Assembly: GCA_035079385.1 (NCBI GenBank) | Contig: JAVHKY010000001.1 | Span: 2,915,501 to 2,979,500, forward strand | DNA length: 64,000 nt | Source: Aspidiotus rigidus | Taxonomy: Eukaryota; Arthropoda; Insecta; Hemiptera; Diaspididae | Reading direction: 5' to 3' | Shown here: piece after piece, positions 46,875 to 57,393 of the stretch | Position numbering within the stretch: the first letter of the stretch is position 1 | Layout of the letters: each line of letters opens with the position of its first letter | Program-made: the position numbers and the translations under genes | The notes under the pieces: model-generated | Database searches by the model: none | Seen by the model: the letters and a program-made list of their open reading frames with translations, nothing else | What the model was told of the DNA's origin: nothing

Positions 46875-49800
46875 ATTTATGAGAAATTAGAAACAGAAAT
46901 CAAATAGATTAGAAAAAAAAGAGTCATACCTTCTTTCAATATTATACTATGTATAGGTATTTATCATAATATGTCATAAATATACCTCGAACTCGTCATA
47001 AGGGAGGGGAAGAATCAAAGTAAAACCCACCCAACTCTTATGACTGAAATTATGAAAAAAAAAAAAAAAAGTGAAATTAGTATAAAGCTTAGTTGCGCTA
47101 GAATATTTATGAGACCTCATGTTTGAAATTTCCTGCAATAATTTGTTCATTAATCGTATTTTCGTGAATATTGTTCATGTTCGCGTTTAAAGAAGAAGAA
47201 GAAGAAGAAGAAAAAAAAAAAAAATGAAAAATTAACGCATGTCAAATTTTACGATGACTACTTTGCGACAATCGTACCACTCGGCAAAATATTATTTAAG
47301 CAAACAACTCCTGGAATCGTATTTTTAACTGTTATTACCATAAACTTTATCCTTAAATTGTGCCTCTTATCCTCATTGTAGATGTCATTTTTTCATTTAT
47401 TTATTTTTACCGAACATTTTACATCGAGAAGGTAAAGAACAAAGGGAAGCAGATTAAAAATTACACGCTACATATTACGGCACGATCTGACGTGACGAGT
47501 GGATGTTATTTTCAAAAATATAATTGTCACGGTACTAGGAACCCGATGGAACTTCTTTCCTCATTTCATCGGCTTCTTTGTCATCGTTAGGGTTACCGCA
47601 CGATTGTCGAATTCTACAATTAAATACTTTATCCTTTCGTATAGCAGGTAAGATTAAAAGTTGTCGCGGGAATCGCGTGCCTGAAAAAAGCTTGTCATTG
47701 TCGTCTTCGTTAAAATATCGTTGTGAAAGAATGAAACGCTTTTTTGGCGACATTCTCCTACGCAATTAAAAAACCAAGCTCATTTCTTTGCTTGTCCGTG
47801 CGAAAAAATGAAAGATGCGAGCTGTGCGGATGTTCATTAAATTGCATATTCTGCCCGCCGTGAAAGTCATTAACTCAATGCAGGCGCATTGATTTGATAG
47901 CAGAAGAGACGTAAGTTTTTGCTGTTGACAAGACCGTTCACAGATTCGAATGACCTGGAAAAACTTGAATTCCTTGTCGATGAAAAGATTGCATACAGTA
48001 ATTTTTATTGGCTACTGTTGTAGCTCAAATTTAATGCGAAAAAGGGGGGAATAAAAATAATAAATATTATAAGTGTTTATTCTTGTTGAATTGTACATGA
48101 AACGCGTCTAACTAAATTATTGTCCATACGATGAGTTCACAGTTCACACCGCACACGGGTAAACTATTTCACACCGAAATTCATTATTATACGAAGCTAC
48201 ACGTATGATTTTTTTATCTCCACGAAAATCTAACGACCAGCATTTTCCTCTGCACCACTAATAATTTCACGTTTTACCGAGTTCTATTCGTACATGACCG
48301 GAGTCGAGTGTATACGTGTCTATGAAACGCTGCGGCGAGACTTATAATCCGAGATGTACGTAAGATGTTTTGAAATTATTGATGAGCTTGATCGTTCGCA
48401 GATAAGTCTGCGCATATTTTTCGAAGTTTATTAGTGCTTCTGTTTTCCGACGTAGCTTTATATATACCGGTAAACTATTATCATACACTACTATTTCGTT
48501 TGTTCGACTGAATAAACGCGGACGCGCCATACAAGACGTAATGATTATAAATAACGGACATGGGAGACACTAATAAAAATTTACGCGCATTCTGCTTCTG
48601 TATACAATCGTAGATGTGAGGTTTCACGAACAGGGTGCCCGTTAACTATTAAACGGGGTATTAAAGACGTGTACTTGAGCGGGACACAATTCTCATTCGT
48701 AATATCAGGTGTGAATTGATCAATTTGAAGAAAAACAAAAAAAAAAAAAAAAAAAAAAAAAACAATGAAAGAAGCGAGAGAAAAAAATGCTCTAAAAATA
48801 TATCTGAAAAAAAAAACCCTGAATAACATTCCATCCAGACGCCGATCGCGTAATGGATAAAACTAGTTTCCGAATTTTTTTCTTTTTACTTCTCATTTCT
48901 AGTCACAAAGTTGAAACATAGATTATACACCAGATGAAAGCAAAGCCGAAGGAAGGGAAATACTTTTGTAAATATTCTGCCAGAATGGTTCGATTTTGAA
49001 ATGGTATTTTTGGGATTTAGTTTTCATCCTACACCCTTCCTACTACATTGGAGAGATCATAGCCTGTGGACCTGTCTACTTTTCCTGAGGGAACACAGAA
49101 AATAACGAAGAAAAAATGAGCGTGCGAATTATGGAATGAGATTTATTTTCGCTTGATTACAATAACCTCAATGACTATCAAGGATATATCTGTAGGATCT
49201 TAGAGCGTGTATTAGGTTCTTCTTTTCGGATGATTCAACAAAATATTCATCAAACTTGAAGCCAGCTTTTTCCCCTTCTTATATTTCTTAGAAACCTTGC
49301 TATCTGGAACGAATGTATTACCTACCTTGTTTTCATACGCTAATGGGGCGTTCTTTTTCTGTCTTCAGTGAAAGTGAATCCAGCCGCTTGAGGATTCAAT
49401 GGCTTTTATTTCCTCTCATCTAAATATGCTTCTACGCTTTTAATCGCATTATTCCACACCTGCCCGCATCTTAGTCTATAGAATTCGAATTCTAAGTAAA
49501 TCCAGTAACAGTTACTTTTGTTGTTAGTTCATCGAAACCATGATGGTCAATTGAAATTTCAGTTCGTCTTTCTGTTTTCTTACGCCTTATGGAAGCTTGC
49601 CCATCATACCACTCTTTGAATGCCAAGTTTCAAAATTCCAGTATCGATAGCGGTCAAGATTGCTCTGAAATCAGGTTTGGGGCCATTTCATCATAAAAAG
49701 TTCTTATTCAATGACTAGAGAAAATAAGCTTCGTTCACAAAAATCTGAACAGTTTAACAACCCGCATTGTACTACAAGAGTGCGCCGGATCCGTTTTATT

Positions 49801-50834
49801 TAGACTATGACCACCTTTATTCCTTTAAGCTTACTTTCGACGTCATCTATTAGGTTCAAACTTGAAAATATTCTGTACGTTTCACCATTTGATCAAATAA
49901 AAATTTGGTATGCACTTCATCCATCTAGTATCCTTTGGCCGATTATTTTTTTCTGCGAACAGATGTTAGAATGAATTATACAAAGGAGAAAGAGTAAATT
50001 TAGAAAATAGGCATATAACTACCATACTAGTCTTTCAAATCCTTGCGCTGGTTGTATTACCTATATTCAAACCGAGCAGCGCTAGCATCGTTTCAACCTA
50101 AAAGATATGCATGGAATACGCGAGAAAAAATTTTTGCCGCAAATGAATAAATCGTATACATTTCTCGGCGTTCTTTATAATGACTAAACTACGTAATTAT
50201 GAAGACTCTCCATTCTTTATTTATTGATAGATCGATCAAAATAAATTCAAAATGATTGGATCATATCATACGAATTGACTGCAGATATTCCATTGCAATT
50301 CACATTTTCTGTGACATACACTTATTCTCAAGGGAAATCTACCGTGGTACCTCTACCGTTATAATTGTTCAGAACGCTCCTGGTGGGTACCCGGTTCGAA
50401 TACTTTGGGTACTTGTTTTAATTGACCAAACCAACGTTTCAATAGTATGTGTAAGTACATCAGTCATTATTGAGAAAAACTCAGAACTGACGGAATGAAA
50501 ACTTCAAAAAAAGCGAAAAAAAAGTATCATTACAATCGAAGCGGAAAATCCGTGATCTTTGTTGTTTTCAATTGCCTGACAAAATTTGGTTGCTCTCTCT
50601 TTCTGAGTAAGTTTCAGCTAATTCTCCACCATGTCATCAACTCGGCATTTCTTTTTGAGTTGAAATATTTGGATGTCCCTATAAAGTACGATATTACACC
50701 TTGGTATTTCTCTATGGAACAACATTTTTATAGGTTCCTTAAAATGTATTTGCATCTTCTTCCCTTCTACAGTAGTCCCTGCCTCCTCCCCCCCCCGAAA
50801 CATGCGTTAATGCCATTTAAACCTTGAAAAATTG
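46875..50834. other. Unassigned stretch with simple repeats
   Basis: It has poly-A near 47055-47070, a (GAA)n/poly-A run at 47192-47223 and a long poly-A at about 48738-48762. The minus-strand translation near 49560-49620 (LAFKEWYDGQASIRR) is protein-like but short and unassigned. No gene is supported. Confidence 0.35.
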
Positions 50835-50885
50835 AACCTTCGGATTATTCGACAGGTGTGTCGGATAACCGAGCGTCCACTGTAC
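50835..50885. mobile_element. pogo/Tigger-like terminal sequence
   Basis: Read on the minus strand this is TACAGTGGACGCTCGGTTAT then CCGACACACC and CGAATAATCCGAAGGTTC. It has the CAGTxx...CTCGGTTATCCGA pattern of pogo-group mariner ends, starting at a TA. No matching second end was found nearby, so it is a lone terminus. Confidence 0.5.
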
Positions 50886-50999
50886 CTCAATCGAAATTTT
50901 TCTAAATGGCGTCACATCCTAATAATCTTACATTTTCCTCTAGTTTGTACATTTTCTTGACTTCGCGCCGTGATTATAAAATAAGTAGAAAATCATCCT

Positions 51000-51158
51000 C
51001 GCACTCATAGAAATATTTTAGTACTCATTCCTAAAATAAGAGTAAACTGAGGACAGTATAGATATTTTGTGAATCATTACTATAATTTTTACTTCTCATC
51101 ACTATATTTTTAGTCAATATTAATAATCTTTTCGTACTAAAATATTTCTATGAGTGCG
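51000..51158. mobile_element. 159-bp MITE with 25-bp perfect inverted ends
   Basis: CGCACTCATAGAAATATTTT plus AGTAC at 51000-51024 is exactly the reverse complement of 51134-51158. The interior is AT-rich and non-coding. No clear target duplication is visible, so the superfamily is unknown. Confidence 0.85.
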
Positions 51159-52638
51159 GGTAACGTCACTTCCTCCTGTCAAGCCCATAACCTGCTCTTG
51201 TAAGTTCCTAAATTAGGTCAAGGTCGTCATCCTTTTATTGGTAATTTTTCCATCATTCTCTTCAAGAGGAATTCGGGTTGAGTATCCTTGCAAAATAGTG
51301 TACCGGTATAAGAACCTCTTTCAACTTTACCTGTCTGAGCTTCCTCTCGTTTATGAAGCTCGTAAATCGTTCGTAATTTCTAAAGCTAATTTAAAATATA
51401 ACGCGCCAGCTCGGACAATACGAGGCATATTCATCTGTTGCAGCGTGAAAGACAAATGTAATTGCGGCACCTATCGCAACTCTTAGTAATGAAGTTTATC
51501 TTCCCAACTAACTCAATGACGTCAAGGTTTTGAGCTTGTAAGTCCTTCTTTTGTGGGAGTTCAGTACGAAATTTTATTATCTTTATTCTATACAGATTCA
51601 GAGCTTAAAATCTCATAAAGTTCCTCCGCTGTTAAAGTTGAAAGATAAAAATTTTTAGAGATTTCTTTAATTCCCCTCCTCAAATGTATAGCTCGAGAGT
51701 AAAAATTGTTCTAATTTCCACTAGTAGAACATTATAATTCAATGTTTTCTAAATCCTCCTCTCCAAACATGAGAATTTGTCTGGGCCAGAGAATAGAAAA
51801 GCATTTTCTAGTCGAATCAATGATTTTTGACTATGTCCTTTAAAAATAGAAATTGCGGGTTTCCCGCTAAAGCTTGAAGCGCAAAAAAAAACTCATAAGT
51901 CATGATTCATGAATATCTGATTGTACAAACGAGCGCACGTATAGACTGCATAGATCCCTCGAGTCTATCTTGAAATTAACACAATATTATCATCTTCTTC
52001 AATATTGACAACTTTTAAACATTTTTCTTCTCTCATCATTAAACTAATAACCCACATGATATTTTCGAAACTGAAGGTATGCCCTATTTCAAGACTATCT
52101 AGGAGGCCAAAGTAGTGTGACTCCTACTAGCTTGGACATCGTTTCTACGTCGGAGGATTCTATAAATTAATAATTTCAAAAAACTACATGACAGGTTCTC
52201 CGATATAAACGCCAGAACACACAATTTTGGAGACAACACCAAATCATTTTTTGAGTGAAGAGAATAGGATTTTTTCGCACGAAATAAAAAGTCAGAAATG
52301 ACGAAAAAAAAAATATATATATACTTTAAGCGGTTAAGAATCATTTCACGAAAAAAAAAAAAAAAAAATGAACATAATAAATGGTACATGAACATAAAAT
52401 AAGTACATTGAACGAAAAAACAAAAAAATCACGAATAATTTAAATGTTTTCCCGAAAAATTAAAACATTTAAATGAAACAATGAATAATTATTTTAAAGA
52501 AATGAATTTCGAAATAATTTTTTCGGCGCATTATTATTACTATTATCATTATTACAAAAAATTGAAAAAAACAGAATTTTACTCCGCGATTGTTGAGCTT
52601 CATAGTATAAAATAAGTTGAAAAATAAAAATTCTGGGC
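51159..52638. other. Unassigned stretch
   Basis: One decayed unit (CAAATGTATAGCTCGAGAGT, about 51680) and AATTGCGGGTTTCCCGCTAA (about 51852), which resembles the AGCGGG-end element, mark old repeats. TGACGTCA lies at 51517-51524. No gene is recognised. Confidence 0.4.
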
Positions 52639-52797
52639 CTACTGCGTGATGAGGGCTCTTTTTGCTTTACTAGGTCTGCCACGTTTTCTTTTCTGGCCGA
52701 GAGACATCTGTTTAGCCTCAGGCGACGCTGCGAGCAATTTCAATCGAATGCACTCCCCCACCGTATGCTTACACAGCAAACTTTTCAGGAAAGGGGG

Positions 52798-52917
52798 TGT
52801 TGTGTACATATTATATTAATAATAATAATTGACACGAGAGAGAAGAATGATGCAATAATACACGTCTGATAACACAAAGGTGACTGCGTGAGTATGACGC
52901 CGTATGATGACATGACA
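52798..52917. repeat. Left LTR of the TRIM-like element
   Basis: This 120-bp repeat has TG...CA ends and near-identity with 53299-53418. It abuts GGGGG on its outer side and ATTCACCC on its inner side. Confidence 0.85.
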
Positions 52918-53298
52918 ATTCACCCGGGGGTGGGGGAAAAATATGCGATTAATAAGAAAAAATTAAATAATATTAAATCATAAAAATAATGGAGAGTAAT
53001 AAAAAAATTAAAAAATTAGATATCAAAGACTTTTCGGGTTTTGGGCATCCGATTTCACCGCCTGAGGGGCAGTTCTGGTTCCTTGTTCCTTGTATCTGCA
53101 AAAGATGCTTTTTTCTTCTCTGGCTCTATGGGGGCCATTGTCTCCTCTTTGGATTCTACTTCTGTATCTTACAAGATAGCCCTGGTCCAGGAGGATTTGG
53201 TAGTATACTCACCCTAGCCGCTTTTTGACTACTCAACAAAGTAAAAAAATTAGATGTCAAAGACTTTTCGGGTTTTGGGCATCCGATTTGAGCCACTT

Positions 53299-53418
53299 TG
53301 TTGTGTACATATTATATTAATAATAATAGTTGACATGAGAGAGAAGAATGATGCAATAATACACGTTTGATAACACAAAGGTGATTGCGTGAGTATGACG
53401 CCGTATGACGACATGACA
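53299..53418. repeat. Right LTR of the TRIM-like element
   Basis: This 120-bp repeat is preceded by TTTGAGCCACTT and followed by GGGGG. On the minus strand the inner flank reads AAG then TGGCTCAAATCGG. A TGG three bases from an LTR is the usual place of a tRNA primer site, a weak hint of minus orientation. Confidence 0.85.
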
Positions 53419-53545
53419 GGGGGCATGTGCATGTCGATTTGTGCACATTTCCTGCATCAATAACGATGGCCCAGATAGCGAATTTTTGGGCTGTAAATTC
53501 GTCGAACGTTCGCCACTTACCGTCCCCTTTAAAAAACTTCTTCAA

Positions 53546-55683
53546 ATCCTTCTCAGAAATGTGTTTCGTGGCACTTTCGTCAAGTCGAGGTCAATGATTT
53601 ATTTCGTCAACACTCTCACAATGTAAGCAAATGAAATAGAATCATATTCGTACCAGTACAGAGTATCTGGACAAGAGTTAACGCGTATGTAATAAACGAT
53701 AAGCTCACAGCAGCGTCGATTACGCGTTAGGACTGCATCAAATAGATTCATTTTTTTTTTTTTTTTTTTTCGCGAGAACGTTGCAAGAATTTGGTGTATT
53801 TTCTTTCTTTTTTGGGGAAAGGTTGAAAATTTTCGGGCACTGAACTTTTTGTTGACACCACTCCTTAATTCGTTATTTTGGACAATTTTTTCGTGCTGCC
53901 ATCTTTCGTTCAAACGCCTTTCCTTTTCGTGGAGTTTAATATTCCCCTTTTTCTTTAGTTTTCGAAATTGGAAATTAGTATCGTCTTTACTGAACGTGAG
54001 ATTGGTATTTTGGAGTAAAGAAAAAAAGTGCTTTCGTATACTTTTCTACAATCGGAATTGTGGTGTACTCTTTGCAATCACGACTTTTAACATTGTTGGA
54101 ACTATATTTAATAATTTTGTCGCTCACATTAAAAGGATAACGATTTTCTTTCAGCGTATTTTTGAATTTACATAGAACTTCTTTAATTTACGCCTTCGGT
54201 TCGCGTTCTCAGATTCCAAACCTTTGATCAAATTATTTCGTTATATTTTAAAACAAGCTACTTCATTAACGAAGAAATCAAAACCAGTTATACCCCATTA
54301 AATGATAATATATAAAGTTTTCAATTTCGGAGAATTCGACGTCGGTGGCCAGCGCAGGGCAACTCGTTAGTATACTACGATGATGTTCCGTTTATTGTTC
54401 GGCAACCGAGATATTTTTGTGAGGCAGAAATTGTCAATTTTTCATCGACTTTGATTTACATTCGTACACAAATAATATCGTGAAACTCGTCATTTTAAAA
54501 TTAACGAATTTTAGACGTCCCCCTGGCTTTTTTGAATTTTCAGAACTCTATTCAACAACATAAGAGCTTCGTCATCAACAAAGAATCCGAGAAACCGCCT
54601 CCCGTAGTATCGAGTAGAAAGTGTGAAAATTGCCACTGCTGGTGTGTGAGTGACGACGGAAAATAATATCAATAAAAAGTTTAAAAAATGGTCTTCTACA
54701 TTTCTAAGCGATAACCCGACTTCTTCGCGGAGGAATTTTATACTCAACGTAAATGTGTCAACAAGTAAATACCGTATCTTTAAAGACTGGTGTAGGTTTT
54801 ATTCTTGATTCGTGTCAAGATTCGGCTTTTATCTGATCCCTTTTGTACCTCTCGGTTACGAAGTGGTTTAAAATTCACGTCGTAATTTTTATTTCGGATG
54901 CTTTTAGTTCCGCGCACGAAATTCCAAAATCACGTTGAGGTTGGAGGAAAAAAAAAATGCGAGTTATTTATTTAATTAGGAACATCGTGAGAAATAAAAT
55001 TGTGAATGGTGATGCTGTAGAATGTATTATTTGTATTGCAATAGTAGCCGTTTTTGCTGAAGTAAAAAGAAAAAATTCTCGAATCTGGCCCGTAGCCAAA
55101 GTCAATCTGTAGAGAGGGCTTTGTGAAAATTTGAGAGGCCGAACTCTCCACATATTCTTTCTGTCTTTGTTCAGCGTAGAAGAAATTTTTCCCTACAACA
55201 ATTGTCTTCTTGGTTAGGGAGACTTATGGCATCGGTCTCCGCCTTGGCTCGATTGAAGAAGTCAACATAATTTAAATCTGTTATTTACAAAATATTACTC
55301 ATTCTGCGTTTGAGTATGCGAGTTATCATAATCGAGTTGAAAAGTATCGATCGTTTGACGTAGTTCTCAGCATTCATTCCTGAAGATTCCGCTCGTCCCG
55401 ACTAGCTATCTCTATATGTTTGCTCTTCTATAGATAATTACTTCGATCTACGACCGAATCAGTCGCCCACAATCAAAACAGTTTATGAGGATAGTTCCGA
55501 TTCTGAGTTTGGATCATTATTGTCTACTAGAAACTGCATCATTTTCGATGCCAACAGTTTTCCATACAGTTTGATGTACGCTGAGTTTCTTCCAGTTTAG
55601 TGTGTAACATTCCCGTCACTGATTTCAGAGTAGATCCACTGACGAGAGAAAAACTGGGATAAGCCTCCCCTTCAAAAAGGAAA
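53546..55683. other. Unassigned stretch
   Basis: It includes a poly-T of about 20 bases near 53751-53770. A minus-strand frame at 54511-54747 (ends LGFFVDDEALMLLNRVLKIQ KSQGDV) is protein-like at its C-terminus but has no known family. No gene is supported. Confidence 0.3.
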
Positions 55684-56100
55684 ACAACGACCTCCTCAAC
55701 GAAATTAGGCGACAAACGCAGGGAACCTGCTCTGTGGGAGAAATTTGATTTCTATAGGGAAAATCGAAAGTCAAATTTTTTCTAAGCCTCTCTCCTATCA
55801 TATATAGCTTGAAAGATGAAATTTTTCCAAGCCCCTCTCTCGTCATATATAGTCGGAGGTTTAAATTTTTCCAAGTCCCTCCTCTTAAGTTATATGGGGG
55901 TATTGGACTTCAAATTTTGACCCTCCTATCATACGTAGCTCGAAAGTCAACATTTTTCTAATGAGTGAAGAAGTCCGGAGTCCGCCACCTAACCGGATGG
56001 CAACCTGACCCAACTAGATAGGAGGACAAACCCTAACCTTACCTAACATTTAGGAGGGGGACGTAGAAATATCTAAGGAGTTAAAATTTTCCAAGTCTAG
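55684..56100 (+). mobile_element. Minisatellite element, diverged copy
   Basis: ACGACCTCCTCAACGAAATT and CGCAGGGAACCTGCTCTGTG correspond to the family's 5' end. Four or five diverged units follow (AATTTTTCCAAGTCCCTC, CTCCTATCATATATAGCTTG). Near 55990-56040 there are CTAACCTTACCTAAC phrases. The 3' terminus is not seen. Confidence 0.6.
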
Positions 56101-56984
56101 CTTTGAGCTGTATAGGGCTGTTGGCCTTCTGTCTCTGCGTGCCCTCCTATCATACTCGTATACCTATAATCATGACTTTGTAAAAGTTTTATTATAATAT
56201 GTGACCAGTCGAAAAATCCTTTTTGAATCAATTTTGTATTCTCATTAGGATTTGTATTGAATTGTTTACAAGAGAAAGAGATCATTGCTGCATTGCTTTG
56301 AACAACTCAATCTGACCGGAGGACTATTTCTCCATTTCCTATTTTTCTAAATCTAACAGCGAGGTTGAATTTGTGATTTTTATCATTATCTTGATTACTG
56401 AGATTCCCATCAATTGGAAATGGTTCTTTATTTGAAGTCCTCAACAAATCGCTCATTGTGATTCGCCAGTTTGTCAGATGTGAATCAGTCAGGGTGCATT
56501 TTTCAAAATTATCTACAATACTGTTTTCACATTTTGGTTGTTTTAAAATTAAAATCAGTTGGACTAGTTGAACGCCAAAAAATTATTTAACTCGATTGAT
56601 GCACGCGATGCCTTTACTGGCCTGATTCTTTTACATGTCTGATGACCTATTGGAAAATCTTAAGCTGCCTGTGGTACACATCAACCAAGATCAATTTGCT
56701 TTGTATGCCGAGTGTGTTTGCATAGTCTATTTTTTAAACATATTGAACGAGTGCAGGTAGAGTCACTGAGATTTCGACGTCGACCACAATTGTCCGTAGG
56801 GCCGATGATGAGCGTCAGTAATCGTCAAATGAGGACCACCTTCGATCAGCAACTTGAAATGCTAGGAGTATGGATGTTGTAATAATTTCTGCTTGCTACG
56901 AAGTCGTCGTCGTCTCCATGAAGCGAATTAGGCCCAGAGGCCTGCCTTCTATTGTATGGAAGTCTCTCCTTCGGCGGATTACAA
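56101..56984. other. Unassigned stretch
   Basis: No recognisable feature apart from its position between the minisatellite copy and the MULE relic. Confidence 0.3.
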
Positions 56985-57393
56985 AGTAGCCTAGTGTTTG
57001 CAAACATTCTTGGGATGTTCACGTTGGAGCACCTTCTTGTTGGTAACGGATCATTGGAATGCTTCAGTCCACCCCTTCAGCGTTGTTTGAGGGGTTGCAA
57101 AAAGTGGAATGCAGTTAACAGAAGATGGATCCCTGTCCTGAGACCAGAGCCACCAACTAAAACTGTAATTTCTTTCAAGAACTATTCGATGTATGCTGCA
57201 TTTTGGCGACACCATTGGTTGCCTCAAGACAACTATTTGTGGAGGGATACCCTGGCGCGGTACCCACATACCACAGAGAGCACTTCAGCAGCCGTTCCCT
57301 TTGAAAGTATTCGACAAAATCTTTACTTATCCTGTTCCTATATGTTTTAATGTACTGTTCAACAGATTCAAATTCGAGTAATTCATTTCGCAT
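56985..57393 (-). pseudogene. Mutator-like transposase relic, middle part
   Basis: Minus-strand frames give YIKTYRNRISKDFVEYFQRE, APGYPSTNSCLEATNGVAK, then (shifted) SQDRDPSSVNCIPLFATPQT and TLKGWTEAFQ. After a TGA where Trp is expected comes SVTNKKVLQ. The PGYPSTNNxLEATNxxIK block and the RDPxSVN...FATxPT...WTxA block follow the DDE domain in insect MULE transposases. Frameshifts and stops show it is dead. The SWIM part that should follow is not adjacent. Confidence 0.75.

Larger units (their letters stand above)
52798..53418. mobile_element. Complete TRIM-like miniature LTR element
   Basis: Two direct 120-bp repeats (52798-52917 and 53299-53418) begin TGTTGTGTACATATT and end ATGACA, so they have the TG...CA ends of LTRs. 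They differ at only about five or six positions. A GGGGG target duplication flanks the element (52793-52797 and 53419-53423) and removal restores the split MULE frame. The 381-bp interior has no gag or pol. It holds a second direct repeat of about 40 bp (AAAGACTTTTCGGGTTTTGG, near 53020 and 53255). Neither primer-binding site nor polypurine tract is certain, so orientation is open. Confidence 0.88.
52639..53545 (-). pseudogene. Mutator-like transposase C-terminus (SWIM zinc finger), split
   Basis: On the minus strand, 53545-53424 reads KKFFKGDGKWRTFDEFTAQK, FAIWAIVIDAGNVHKSTCTC, P. After removal of the LTR element, 52797-52639 continues FLKSLLCKHTVGECIRLKLL, AASPEAKQMSLGQKRKRGRP, SKAKRALITQ and a TAG stop. 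CxCP...CKH is the SWIM zinc finger and the KRKRGRP-KAK tail is typical of insect MULE transposases. The catalytic DDE part is not adjacent. The relic probably shares its family with those at 57 and 63.6 kb. Confidence 0.85.

Noticed and set aside
50385..50400. Polymerase III B box (CGGTTCGAATAC)
   Set aside because: No A box or tRNA-like fold upstream at a suitable distance.
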